Assembly (NCBI RefSeq): GCF_900207575.1
Contig: NZ_OAOQ01000008.1
Coordinates: forward strand, 1 to 64,000
DNA: 64,000 bases
Reading direction: 5' to 3'
From: Cereibacter ovatus
GTDB taxonomy: Bacteria; Pseudomonadota; Alphaproteobacteria; Rhodobacterales; Rhodobacteraceae
The position numbers were made by a program, and so were the translations under genes. Shown piece by piece: positions 25,493 to 32,780 of this stretch. How positions within the stretch are numbered: the first letter of the stretch is position 1; the number at the start of each line of letters is the position of its first letter. The notes below the pieces were generated by a model that saw nothing but the letters and a program-made list of their open reading frames with translations, was not told where the DNA came from and ran no database searches.

Positions 25493-27181
25493 TCAGGCGC
25501 CGGCGATGACGACCGAGTCATTCGGCGCGATCCGCACGGTGCCGATCTTCTTCAGATGGCTTTCCACCACATCCCAGATCTGCGGCCCCTCGGTCCCTTC
25601 ATTGACCGAGGCCCAGCCGGCCACGACATAGCTGCGCGCGGGCTCGATCGGCTCGCCGGTGGATTGCAGCACCATGTCCGAGATCCGCGCCCCCATCGGC
25701 GCCGAGACATCGATCCGATAGCCCAGACCCCCGGTGCGCACCATGTCGCCGCCCTGCTGGTAATAGGGATCGGCGTTGAACAGGTTGTCGGCCACGTCTT
25801 CCAGCACCTCGCGCAGGCGGTCGCCGGTCATTTCGGTGCGGTAGCACTGGCCATAGGTCATCGAGGTCGCGCCCATCAGCGCCTCGCGGGTGATGGCCTC
25901 GCCCGGCATCACGCTGGGCCCCCAGCGCACGCCCGGCGACAGCGCGATCTGCGCATCGCGTTCGGACAGGATCGCCTGACAGATCAGGTCGTCCCATGTG
26001 CCGTTGAAATTGCCGCGGCGATACAGCAGGCTTTCGGTGGTGGCGAGTTCTTCCTCAAGCCGGGCTTTGAAGGGCGCGCGTTCGGCATCGATCAGCGCGG
26101 CCATGTCGGGGTCGGGCGCGATGGCATCGGCAAAGATCGGGATCAGCCGATGGCGGAACCCTGTCATGCGGCCGGCCTGAACGTCCAGATCGACGCGGCT
26201 GACGAATTTCCCGTGCGAGCCAGAGGCCACGATGATCGTCTGCCCGACCAGCACGGGTTCGGGCAGGGCGTCATGGGTATGGCCCGACAGGATCACGTCG
26301 ATGCCGCGAACGCGCGCCGCCATCTTGCGATCGACGTCAAAGCCGTTGTGGCTAAGGCAAACCACCAGATCGGCCTTGGCGCGGACCTCGTCCACAAGCT
26401 GCGCCATCCGTTCCTCGCGCAGGCCGAAGCTGTATTCGGGGAACATCCAGCCGGGGTTGGCGATGGGCATGTAGGGGAAGGCCTGCCCGATCACCGCGAT
26501 GCGGGTGCCGGCGCGTTCGAAGATTTCATAGGGGGCGAAGGCGGGTTCGTCCCATTCGACATCGAAGATGTTGGCCCCAAGGAAGGGGAAGGGCAGCGCG
26601 TCGACAATGTCGTGCACGCGTCGGGTGCCATAGGTCCATTCCCAATGCGAGGTCATGGCATCCACGCCAAGCGCATTCATCGCATTGACCATGTCCTGCC
26701 CTTTGGTCAGCAGCGATGTCATGGACCCGTGCCAGGTATCGCCGCCATCCAGCAGCAGCGCATCGGGCCGCGCGGCGCGGATCGCCTTGACCACGGTGGC
26801 GATACGGTCCAGCCCGCCCATCCGGCCATAGGCCCGCCCCAGCGCCACAAAATCCTGATGCGTCAGGGCATAGGCTTCGGGGCTGCCCGGCGTCAGGCCA
26901 TACAGTTTCAGGAAATCGGCGCCGGTGACATGCGGCACCCGCCCCTTGGCCTCGCCCACGCCCAGATTGATTTCGGGTTCGCGGAACCAGACCGGGCGAA
27001 GCTGGGCGTGGATGTCGGTGACATGGATCAGCGTGACATTGCCGAAATCTGGAAACGCCAGCAGCTGATCCTGCGTCAGCCGCTGTTGCGCGGCCAGCCG
27101 CGACCACGGCCCAAGGCCCGCCCCGGTCAGGATCGCCGAGGCGGCAAGGCTTGCCTGTAGGAATTCGCGGCGCGAGATCAT
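25493..27181 (-). CDS. soxB: Thiosulfohydrolase SoxB
   Basis: A 562-residue Tat-exported (SRREFLQ) metallophosphoesterase-fold enzyme with 5'-nucleotidase C-terminal domain. It hydrolyses the sulfonate from SoxY-cysteine S-thiosulfonate to release sulfate. Metal-binding residues include Asp56 and His58 in HVTDIHAQ, the DGGDTWHGS motif, CLSHNGFDVDRK and SGHTHD. The SoxB-type signature TSHWEWTYG is also present. Length is typical. It is followed by soxC after 13 bases. Confidence 0.95.
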   Translation of the reverse strand: MISRREFLQASLAASAILTGAGLGPWSRLAAQQRLTQDQLLAFPDFGNVTLIHVTDIHAQLRPVWFREPEINLGVGEAKGRVPHVTGADFLKLYGLTPGSPEAYALTHQDFVALGRAYGRMGGLDRIATVVKAIRAARPDALLLDGGDTWHGSMTSLLTKGQDMVNAMNALGVDAMTSHWEWTYGTRRVHDIVDALPFPFLGANIFDVEWDEPAFAPYEIFERAGTRIAVIGQAFPYMPIANPGWMFPEYSFGLREERMAQLVDEVRAKADLVVCLSHNGFDVDRKMAARVRGIDVILSGHTHDALPEPVLVGQTIIVASGSHGKFVSRVDLDVQAGRMTGFRHRLIPIFADAIAPDPDMAALIDAERAPFKARLEEELATTESLLYRRGNFNGTWDDLICQAILSERDAQIALSPGVRWGPSVMPGEAITREALMGATSMTYGQCYRTEMTGDRLREVLEDVADNLFNADPYYQQGGDMVRTGGLGYRIDVSAPMGARISDMVLQSTGEPIEPARSYVVAGWASVNEGTEGPQIWDVVESHLKKIGTVRIAPNDSVVIAGA

Positions 27182-27265
27182 GGCATTCTCCTTCGGGCAC
27201 GTCTTTCCCGGTCGCGCGGGCGCGTCGGGGGGTATCCTTGTGGGGCCGGGACGGGCCGGCGGGGT

Positions 27266-28117
27266 TCAGTGACGGACCGACAGCCCCTCGATCGGCAGGG
27301 TCATCCCGCGCGAGGCGACGTAAAGTTCCAGGGCGCGAAACTCGGGCGATCCGGGTTTGAACGGCTCGCCGCGGGTATCGCGGATGCAGCCGACAAAGCG
27401 GCCGTGAATCGAGACGATGCCCGAATCCTTCAGCCGGTAGGTGGGAAAGCCGTTGATCTGGCCCTGACTCAGGTGGTCGGCGCGGATCATCTTGCCGGCG
27501 TTCTGTTCGTGGCAATTGGCGCAGGACAGTTCAAGCTGGCCGTAGCGGGTATAGTAGATCTCGCGCCCCTGTTCCCAGTAGGGTTCGGCCGCGCCATCGA
27601 TCCGGATGGTCGAGGCCATGCCGCGCGACTGAAGCGAAATCGCCGCGGTCATCTGCTTCATCGGGTCCGAGTTCCATTTCCATTCTTCGGCGCCCATCCG
27701 CTGGGTGCGGCAGGCGTTGATGAAATTTTCCAGCGACCACAGATCGTTGCCGGCCGGGTTCACCTTCGGCATCGAGGCGCGAACGCCCTTCATGCTGTCG
27801 ATGCCCTGATGGCAGGACGCGCAGGACTTGCCTTCGCTGCCGTCCACGCCATCCCACTGTTCCAGCCCAAGATCGACGAACACCATCGCGGGATTGTCGA
27901 AATCGTCCATCTGAAGCGCGCGGGTTTCCTCGGTCCGATACAGCCAGCCGGACTGGACGGTGTCGAACACGTCCTTCAGATGGTCGGGCGCGGGGGCGCG
28001 GGTGGCGATCTCGATCTGGTCGTTGACGATCAGGGTCGCGGTCGGATCGGGGTCGGCACTGGCCGCACCCGCCAGCAGAACAGCGGCAAGCGTCACGCCG
28101 CCGGAAAGCAGTCGCAT
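27266..28117 (-). CDS. soxA: Dihaem cytochrome SoxA of the SoxXA complex
   Basis: A 283-residue periplasmic cytochrome with a Sec signal. It has two haem motifs, CASCH (99-103) and CANCH (199-203), and the cysteine ligand in GRFVGCIRDTRG (Cys244) that becomes a persulfide in active SoxA. SoxXA couples thiosulfate to SoxY. The start at 28117 follows GGGAGGAAT; the longer open frame upstream lacks homology. It is the dihaem type found in Paracoccus and Rhodovulum. Confidence 0.93.
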   Translation of the reverse strand: MRLLSGGVTLAAVLLAGAASADPDPTATLIVNDQIEIATRAPAPDHLKDVFDTVQSGWLYRTEETRALQMDDFDNPAMVFVDLGLEQWDGVDGSEGKSCASCHQGIDSMKGVRASMPKVNPAGNDLWSLENFINACRTQRMGAEEWKWNSDPMKQMTAAISLQSRGMASTIRIDGAAEPYWEQGREIYYTRYGQLELSCANCHEQNAGKMIRADHLSQGQINGFPTYRLKDSGIVSIHGRFVGCIRDTRGEPFKPGSPEFRALELYVASRGMTLPIEGLSVRH

Positions 28118-28193
28118 GGCATTCCTCCCTTGATGTGGCCGCCCGCCTCCCCACGGACGACCGGGGGCGCGCGGCCCCGGATGATCGGTGATC

Positions 28194-28523
28194 TCAGGCG
28201 ACCTCGATCGACTTGCGGTCTTCGTAGATCGAGCCGTCATCGTCATACCAGGTGAAGGTGAACTCGCCCGAGGCATCCACCCTTGCGTCGAATTCGAAAT
28301 AGGGGTTGGTCGAGATCGCCGGTTCCATGGTCACGTCGATCACATTCACCCCGTTGAAATCACAGGTGAAACGATTGATGATCGAGCGCGGGACCGTGTT
28401 GCCGTCGGCATCCTTGCGCTGGCCGCTTTCCATCTGGTGGCTGATCAGCGTCTTCAGGGTGACGACCTCGCCGGGGGTGGCGGTTTTGGGCACTTTCACG
28501 CGGGGTTTGGCATTGTCGGCCAT
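28194..28523 (-). CDS. soxZ: Sulfur-carrier complex subunit SoxZ
   Basis: A 109-residue protein of the SoxZ/sulfur-carrier Ig-like fold, with KPRVKVP, the SGQRKDADG loop and the C-terminal FTFTWYDDDG. It has no signal peptide and is exported as a heterodimer with the Tat-bearing SoxY. It holds the SoxY swinging arm for the other Sox enzymes. It follows soxY by 17 bases. Confidence 0.95.
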   Translation of the reverse strand: MADNAKPRVKVPKTATPGEVVTLKTLISHQMESGQRKDADGNTVPRSIINRFTCDFNGVNVIDVTMEPAISTNPYFEFDARVDASGEFTFTWYDDDGSIYEDRKSIEVA

Positions 28524-28540
28524 GTCTGTTCCCTTTCCTG

Positions 28541-28957
28541 TCAGCCGCCGCAGCCGCCGATGGTGACCTTGACGGTGGCCTTCGCCTGAACGAAGCTGCC
28601 GTTTTCCAGTTTCGCGATCGCGATCACATCCTGCGTCTTGGCCAGACGGATGCGCGTGGCCGCCATGCGCGATCCCGCGGCCGGGCCGAAGGCGAAGGTT
28701 GCAACCCCCGGCACCGGGTTGCCCGAGGCCAGAAGCGTGATCGCCACCGCCCCCGGCGCGCTGACCGCGACCGGAACGGTATTGCCGTTTTCCGCGATCT
28801 CGGGGGCGGTCAGGGTGATGCCGCCGTCACCCAGAGGGGCGCCGCCGGTGAAGGCGGCGATCGCCTCGTCCACCGCCGCCGTCGCGGGCAGGGGCAGCGT
28901 CAGGGCCGCAAGCCCGCCCAGCCCAAGCACCAGCGTTTCGCGTCTTGAAAGCTTCAT
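28541..28957 (-). CDS. soxY: Sulfur-carrier protein SoxY
   Basis: A 138-residue Tat-exported protein (SRRETL at 4-9). It ends in the carrier motif GGCGG, whose cysteine bears the thiosulfate and sulfane intermediates during oxidation. The Ig-like fold covers the middle. Length and ending match Paracoccus SoxY. Confidence 0.95.
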   Translation of the reverse strand: MKLSRRETLVLGLGGLAALTLPLPATAAVDEAIAAFTGGAPLGDGGITLTAPEIAENGNTVPVAVSAPGAVAITLLASGNPVPGVATFAFGPAAGSRMAATRIRLAKTQDVIAIAKLENGSFVQAKATVKVTIGGCGG

Positions 28958-28979
28958 GTGTTCCTCCTTGGTGTCTGGC

Positions 28980-29450
28980 CTAGGGCTTCAGCGTCAGCAG
29001 ATAGGCGACAAGATCCTCGACCTGCTGTGCCGACAGGATCGGCCCAAGATCCGCGGGCGCGGGGTTGCCGGTAAAGCCGTCACCCGGCCGGACATGACCG
29101 CCGACCTTGTAAAACGACGGCATCACCGAGCCCGCGAAAGTCAGCTTGGAATTGGCCACGATTCCGCGCAGTTGCGCCTCGGAATAGCGCGAGGCCACAT
29201 CGTCGAGCGCGGGGCCGACATCGCCTTGGAACGCCACGTCGGGCTGTGCCGCGATCATGTGGCAGGCCACGCAGTTCGCATCGGCGCGCGACGACAGAAG
29301 CTTTGCCCCCGCCGCCGGATCGCCCGGCACGCCGGTCAGCGATTGCGCGACGGCGCCGTTGTCGAACCGCACCTCTGTCGGCGTGATCTCGGCGGCCGCG
29401 GGTGCCGCAAGGCAAGCCGCCACCGCGCCCAGCATCCACTGGTGCCTCAT
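28980..29450 (-). CDS. soxX: Monohaem cytochrome SoxX
   Basis: A 156-residue periplasmic cytochrome c. It has a signal peptide ending near residue 20, one haem motif CVACH (60-64) and an axial Met near 110 in GSVMPSF. It pairs with SoxA to form the SoxXA complex that starts thiosulfate oxidation. It opens the structural part of the cluster after the AT-rich operator-like interval. Confidence 0.93.
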   Translation of the reverse strand: MRHQWMLGAVAACLAAPAAAEITPTEVRFDNGAVAQSLTGVPGDPAAGAKLLSSRADANCVACHMIAAQPDVAFQGDVGPALDDVASRYSEAQLRGIVANSKLTFAGSVMPSFYKVGGHVRPGDGFTGNPAPADLGPILSAQQVEDLVAYLLTLKP

Positions 29451-29507
29451 GCTGTTTCCCCCCTGACTTCCTCCGACTCGAAGGATAAGCGCATCGGTTC
29501 GAGTCTG

Positions 29508-29540
29508 GCAATAAAGATATTACAATTCTTGCATACTATA
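29508..29540. promoter_or_regulatory. AT-rich operator/promoter region before soxX
   Basis: A 33-base AT-rich island in otherwise GC-rich DNA, holding GATAT and ATATC halves about 16 bases apart (29516-29541). In Paracoccus the ArsR-type repressor SoxR binds the soxW-soxX and soxS-soxV intergenic regions, and this interval is the equivalent of the first. Confidence 0.45.
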
Positions 29541-30095
29541 TCAGTCGGCGGCGTTCATCCGCTGGGCCACGAATTTCTGGAAGTTCTCGCCCGACTGATA
29601 GCCATGATCCCGGACCCAGGTCAGAAGGGCCGCCGTGGTGCCCTTGCCAAAGGCCCCCGGCATCGAGGCCACCGCCGCCTGCTGCGCAGTCATCCCTTCG
29701 GGCACCTGTTCGGGAAAGAACATCAGCGTCGGCGTGAACATCACCCCCCAGCGCATCGCCGCCTGCTTTTCGGTCAGTTTCGTGCCGTCGAAATCGGTCA
29801 CTTCGGTATCGCCGAACAGGTTCATCTGCACCACGAAGTAGTGGTCGCGGATCAGGGCCTCGATCTCGGGATCGGGGAACACCTCTGCGTGCATCTTCGT
29901 GCAGTAGATGCAGCCGCGCTGTTCGAAGGTCACCATCAGGCGTTTGCCTTCGGCGTTGGCCTCGGCCAGATCCTCGCGCAGATCCTTGAAGGTCTCGCGC
30001 AGCCAGTCGGGCTTGTGCAGCCCGTCATCGCCCAGTTCGGCGGCCTGCGCCGGCAGGGTTGCCGCCAGTGCGGCGGCAAGTGCGAATCGTCTCAT
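29541..30095 (-). CDS. soxW: Periplasmic thioredoxin SoxW
   Basis: A 184-residue exported thioredoxin-fold protein with signal peptide (cleaved near residue 19) and redox pair CIYC (Cys62, Cys65). It receives electrons from the membrane protein SoxV and is thought to keep SoxY or other Sox thiols reduced. It follows soxV by 12 bases and ends at the AT-rich soxX promoter region. Confidence 0.88.
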   Translation of the reverse strand: MRRFALAAALAATLPAQAAELGDDGLHKPDWLRETFKDLREDLAEANAEGKRLMVTFEQRGCIYCTKMHAEVFPDPEIEALIRDHYFVVQMNLFGDTEVTDFDGTKLTEKQAAMRWGVMFTPTLMFFPEQVPEGMTAQQAAVASMPGAFGKGTTAALLTWVRDHGYQSGENFQKFVAQRMNAAD

Positions 30096-30107
30096 CTTCC
30101 GCTCCTT

Positions 30108-30845
30108 TCAGGTGAGGGTGCCGCTCCAGTCAAGATGGCGGATCATGAACTCGGCGATGCGGTTCACGGAATTGGTGGCGATCAGCACGGCAAACAGGAT
30201 CAGCATGGCGCCCATCGCCTTTTCGACATGGCCAAGGTGGTGGCGGTGCCGCCCGACCCAGGCCAGAAACGGCCGCGCAAACAGTGCCGCGATCACGAAG
30301 GGCAGCGTCATCGCCAGCCCGTAGGTCAGAAGCAGGCTGGCGCCGCGCCACAGTTCGCCCATGCCGCCGGCGATCATCAGGATCGCCGCCAGCGCGGGGC
30401 CGACGCAGGGTGTCCAGCCAAAGCCGAAGGCCAGCCCCATCACATAGGCGCCAACGACCGAGCTGGGCCGGGCCGAGGTCTGAACCCGCGCCTCGCGATA
30501 CAGGAACGGAATGCGCACAACCCCAAGGAAATGCAGCCCGAACAGCAAAAGCACCGCCGCCGCCCCCCATGACAGTTGCGCCTTCCACTGAAGAAAGGCG
30601 CCGCCAAGCGCGGTGGCGCCCAGCCCCAGCAGGACGAAGATCGTCGTCACCCCCAGCGCGAAGCCCATGGCCGAGACGACCAGCCGCCGTTGCGCCCCGG
30701 GGGCGATCGTATCCGCCCCGCGCAGTTCCGCCATCGACATCCCGGCCATGTAGCACAGGTAAAACGGCACCATCGGCAGGATGCAGGGCGACAGGAACGA
30801 CAACAGCCCCGCCACGGCCGCGGCGCCGTAGCTTATTTCGAACAT
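30108..30845 (-). CDS. soxV: CcdA-type membrane thiol-electron transporter SoxV
   Basis: A 245-residue inner-membrane protein of the CcdA/DsbD family with six hydrophobic segments. The two redox cysteines are in FLSPCILP (Cys21) and GWTPCVGP (Cys147). It carries reducing equivalents from cytoplasmic thioredoxin to periplasmic SoxW. The ATG at 30845 is placed at the family start; a longer frame upstream runs through the promoter region. Confidence 0.88.
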   Translation of the reverse strand: MFEISYGAAAVAGLLSFLSPCILPMVPFYLCYMAGMSMAELRGADTIAPGAQRRLVVSAMGFALGVTTIFVLLGLGATALGGAFLQWKAQLSWGAAAVLLLFGLHFLGVVRIPFLYREARVQTSARPSSVVGAYVMGLAFGFGWTPCVGPALAAILMIAGGMGELWRGASLLLTYGLAMTLPFVIAALFARPFLAWVGRHRHHLGHVEKAMGAMLILFAVLIATNSVNRIAEFMIRHLDWSGTLT

Positions 30846-30888
30846 CGCGGTTCCCCCCGGACCGATACGATGCCGCTTGCGGCGGCGA

Positions 30889-30919
30889 CAAAATACATTA
30901 CGATATTTCGATATAAAAA
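30889..30919. promoter_or_regulatory. AT-rich divergent promoter/operator between soxV and soxS
   Basis: A 31-base AT-rich tract with a direct repeat CGATAT-TT-CGATAT (30901-30914) and ATAT halves around TTCG. It lies between divergent soxV and soxS, where SoxR binds in Paracoccus. The same kind of AT-rich island occurs before soxX. Confidence 0.5.
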
Positions 30920-30933
30920 GGCGGTCGTCAATC

Positions 30934-31272
30934 ATGCTGTTCCGCGCCCTTCTGCTGACCCTGCTTCTGGCCCTGCCCGCCCGCGCCGAAACGCGGCTGT
31001 TGCTGTTCGAGCAGCCCGGCTGCATCTGGTGCGAACGCTGGCAGGCAGAGGTGGGCCATCTTTACCACCGCACCCCCGAGGGCCGCGCCGCGCCTCTGGT
31101 GCGGGTGCGTCTGGGTCAGCAACCCGACGGCATCAAGATCGCACCGCCGCCGCATTTCACCCCCACCTTCGTGCTGGCCGCGGACGGCCGCGAACTGGGG
31201 CGGATCGAAGGTTATCCGGGTGAGGCGTTCTTCTGGGCGCTTCTGGGGCAGATGCTGGCCGCCGGCGGCTGA
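30934..31272 (+). CDS. soxS: Periplasmic thioredoxin-like SoxS
   Basis: A 112-residue exported protein with a signal peptide ending in PARAE and a redox pair CIWC (Cys30, Cys33). SoxS is reported to reduce and reactivate the SoxYZ carrier in Paracoccus. It is first in the divergent soxS-soxR-soxT unit. Confidence 0.85.
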   Translation: MLFRALLLTLLLALPARAETRLLLFEQPGCIWCERWQAEVGHLYHRTPEGRAAPLVRVRLGQQPDGIKIAPPPHFTPTFVLAADGRELGRIEGYPGEAFFWALLGQMLAAGG

Positions 31273-31359
31273 CCTGCGGCGCCGGCAGACCAAATCGCCA
31301 CTGGAAGGTGGCATGATTTTCGTGGCATTCCTGACGCGGATCGGACGGGAACGGGGCGC

Positions 31360-31716
31360 ATGGCGCGGCAACAGGCAGAACGGGTCGAAGCGGCGGGCAA
31401 CGAAGACGCCCTGCCCGCGGACCTTGTGGCCCAGGCCGATGCGGCGGCCAATTTTCTCAAGGCGCTGGGGCATGAGGGGCGGCTGACCATCCTGTGCCAT
31501 CTGACCACCGGCCCCAAAAGCGTGATGGAGCTTGAAACCCTGCTGTCTTCGCGGCAGGCTGCGGTCAGCCAGCAGCTTGCCCGCCTGCGTCTGGAAGGTC
31601 TGGTCAGTGCCCGCCGCGAGGGTCAGGCGATCTTCTATTCCATCCTCGACCCGAAGGTAGAGCATATGGTGCGCCTGCTGGCCCGGCTGTTCTGCGGCCC
31701 CGGGGACAGGGTCTGA
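31360..31716 (+). CDS. soxR: ArsR-family repressor SoxR
   Basis: A 118-residue winged helix-turn-helix protein of the ArsR family. The recognition region is SSRQAAVSQQLARLRLEGLV and the wing is REGQAIFYSI. Two cysteines, in LTILCHL and LLARLFCG, could be the sulfide/sulfane sensor, as shown for ArsR-type sulfur repressors. It represses sox genes in the absence of thiosulfate in Paracoccus. It is downstream of soxS and upstream of soxT. Confidence 0.88.
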   Translation: MARQQAERVEAAGNEDALPADLVAQADAAANFLKALGHEGRLTILCHLTTGPKSVMELETLLSSRQAAVSQQLARLRLEGLVSARREGQAIFYSILDPKVEHMVRLLARLFCGPGDRV

Positions 31717-31744
31717 CCCGCATCCGGGCAGAAGGGGGGGGTGG

Positions 31745-32779
31745 ATGATGGAAGGCTTGCCCTTTGGGGCGATGGCCGCACTTGTCGGCCTGGTCAGCGG
31801 CACGGTGCTGGGCCTTGCCGCACGGCTGGGGGATTTCTGCACCCTGGGCGCGGTGGAAACCGCCGTCTATGGCGGCGATCAGCGGCGGTTGCGGCTGTGG
31901 GGCATCGTGCTGGGCACGGCTCTTCTGGGCACGCATCTGCTGGCCGTGGCGGGGCTGATCGACCTTGGCGCCACCATCTACCATCAGATGATCTGGAACC
32001 CCTGGGCCAGCATCGCCGGCGGGCTGATGTTCGGCTATGGCATGGCGATGGCCGGGAACTGCGGCTTTGGCGCGCTGGTGCGGTTCGGAGGCGGCGACCT
32101 GCGGTCGATGGTGATCGTGGTGGTGATGGGGATCTTCGGCTTTCTGGCGCTGTCGGGGCCGCTGGCGCCGCTGCGCATCGCGCTGTTTCCGCAAGGGCCC
32201 GCCCCCGGGCCACAAGGCCCGGCGGCGCTGGGGGTTCCTGTGCTGCCTGTGGCGTTGGCGCTGGCGGCGGCGGCCTTTGCCTGGGCCCTGTCGCACGGGC
32301 CGCTGCGGCGTGACCGGCGCCTTCTGGGCTGGGGGGTGGCCGCGGGGCTGGCGGTGGTCTGGGCGCTGGCCGGAACCAGCTGGCTGGCCGGGACCAGCCT
32401 GGGCGCTGTCACGGTCGAAGGCCCGTCCTACACCGCACCGATCGGGCGGACGCTGATCTTCCTGATGACCTCGACCGCGGGCGGGATCACCTTTTCGGTC
32501 GGATCGGTCGCGGGGGTGATGTTGGGGGCGATGGGCGGATCGCTTATCCGCGGCCTGTTCCGCTGGGAGGCCTGCGAAGACCCGCGCGAACTGGGTCGGC
32601 AGGTCTCGGGTGCGGCGCTGATGGGGGTGGGCGGCGTGGTGGCGATGGGCTGTTCCATCGGCCAAGGCATCACCGGCTTTGCCACCCTCGCCTGGAGCGG
32701 ACCCGTCACCCTTGCCGCGATCCTGGTCGGCGCGCTGATCGGGCTGCGGCACCTGATCGGGGGCTTTCAGCCCGATTAG
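31745..32779 (+). CDS. soxT: YeeE/YedE-family sulfur transporter SoxT
   Basis: A 344-residue inner-membrane protein with about nine hydrophobic segments and the family cysteines in ARLGDFCTLGAVE, MAMAGNCGFGALV and VVAMGCSIGQGITGF. SoxT proteins lie beside soxR in this cluster type and have been linked to sulfur import and to signalling through SoxR. The second codon is also ATG, so the start may be 31748. It ends one base before the convergent large membrane protein. Confidence 0.88.
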   Translation: MMEGLPFGAMAALVGLVSGTVLGLAARLGDFCTLGAVETAVYGGDQRRLRLWGIVLGTALLGTHLLAVAGLIDLGATIYHQMIWNPWASIAGGLMFGYGMAMAGNCGFGALVRFGGGDLRSMVIVVVMGIFGFLALSGPLAPLRIALFPQGPAPGPQGPAALGVPVLPVALALAAAAFAWALSHGPLRRDRRLLGWGVAAGLAVVWALAGTSWLAGTSLGAVTVEGPSYTAPIGRTLIFLMTSTAGGITFSVGSVAGVMLGAMGGSLIRGLFRWEACEDPRELGRQVSGAALMGVGGVVAMGCSIGQGITGFATLAWSGPVTLAAILVGALIGLRHLIGGFQPD

Positions 32780-32780
32780 C

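Noticed and set aside
32761-32773. Hairpin GGGCT-TTC-AGCCC at the end of soxT as a terminator
   Set aside because: Only five base pairs and inside the coding end; too weak to call in GC-rich DNA.
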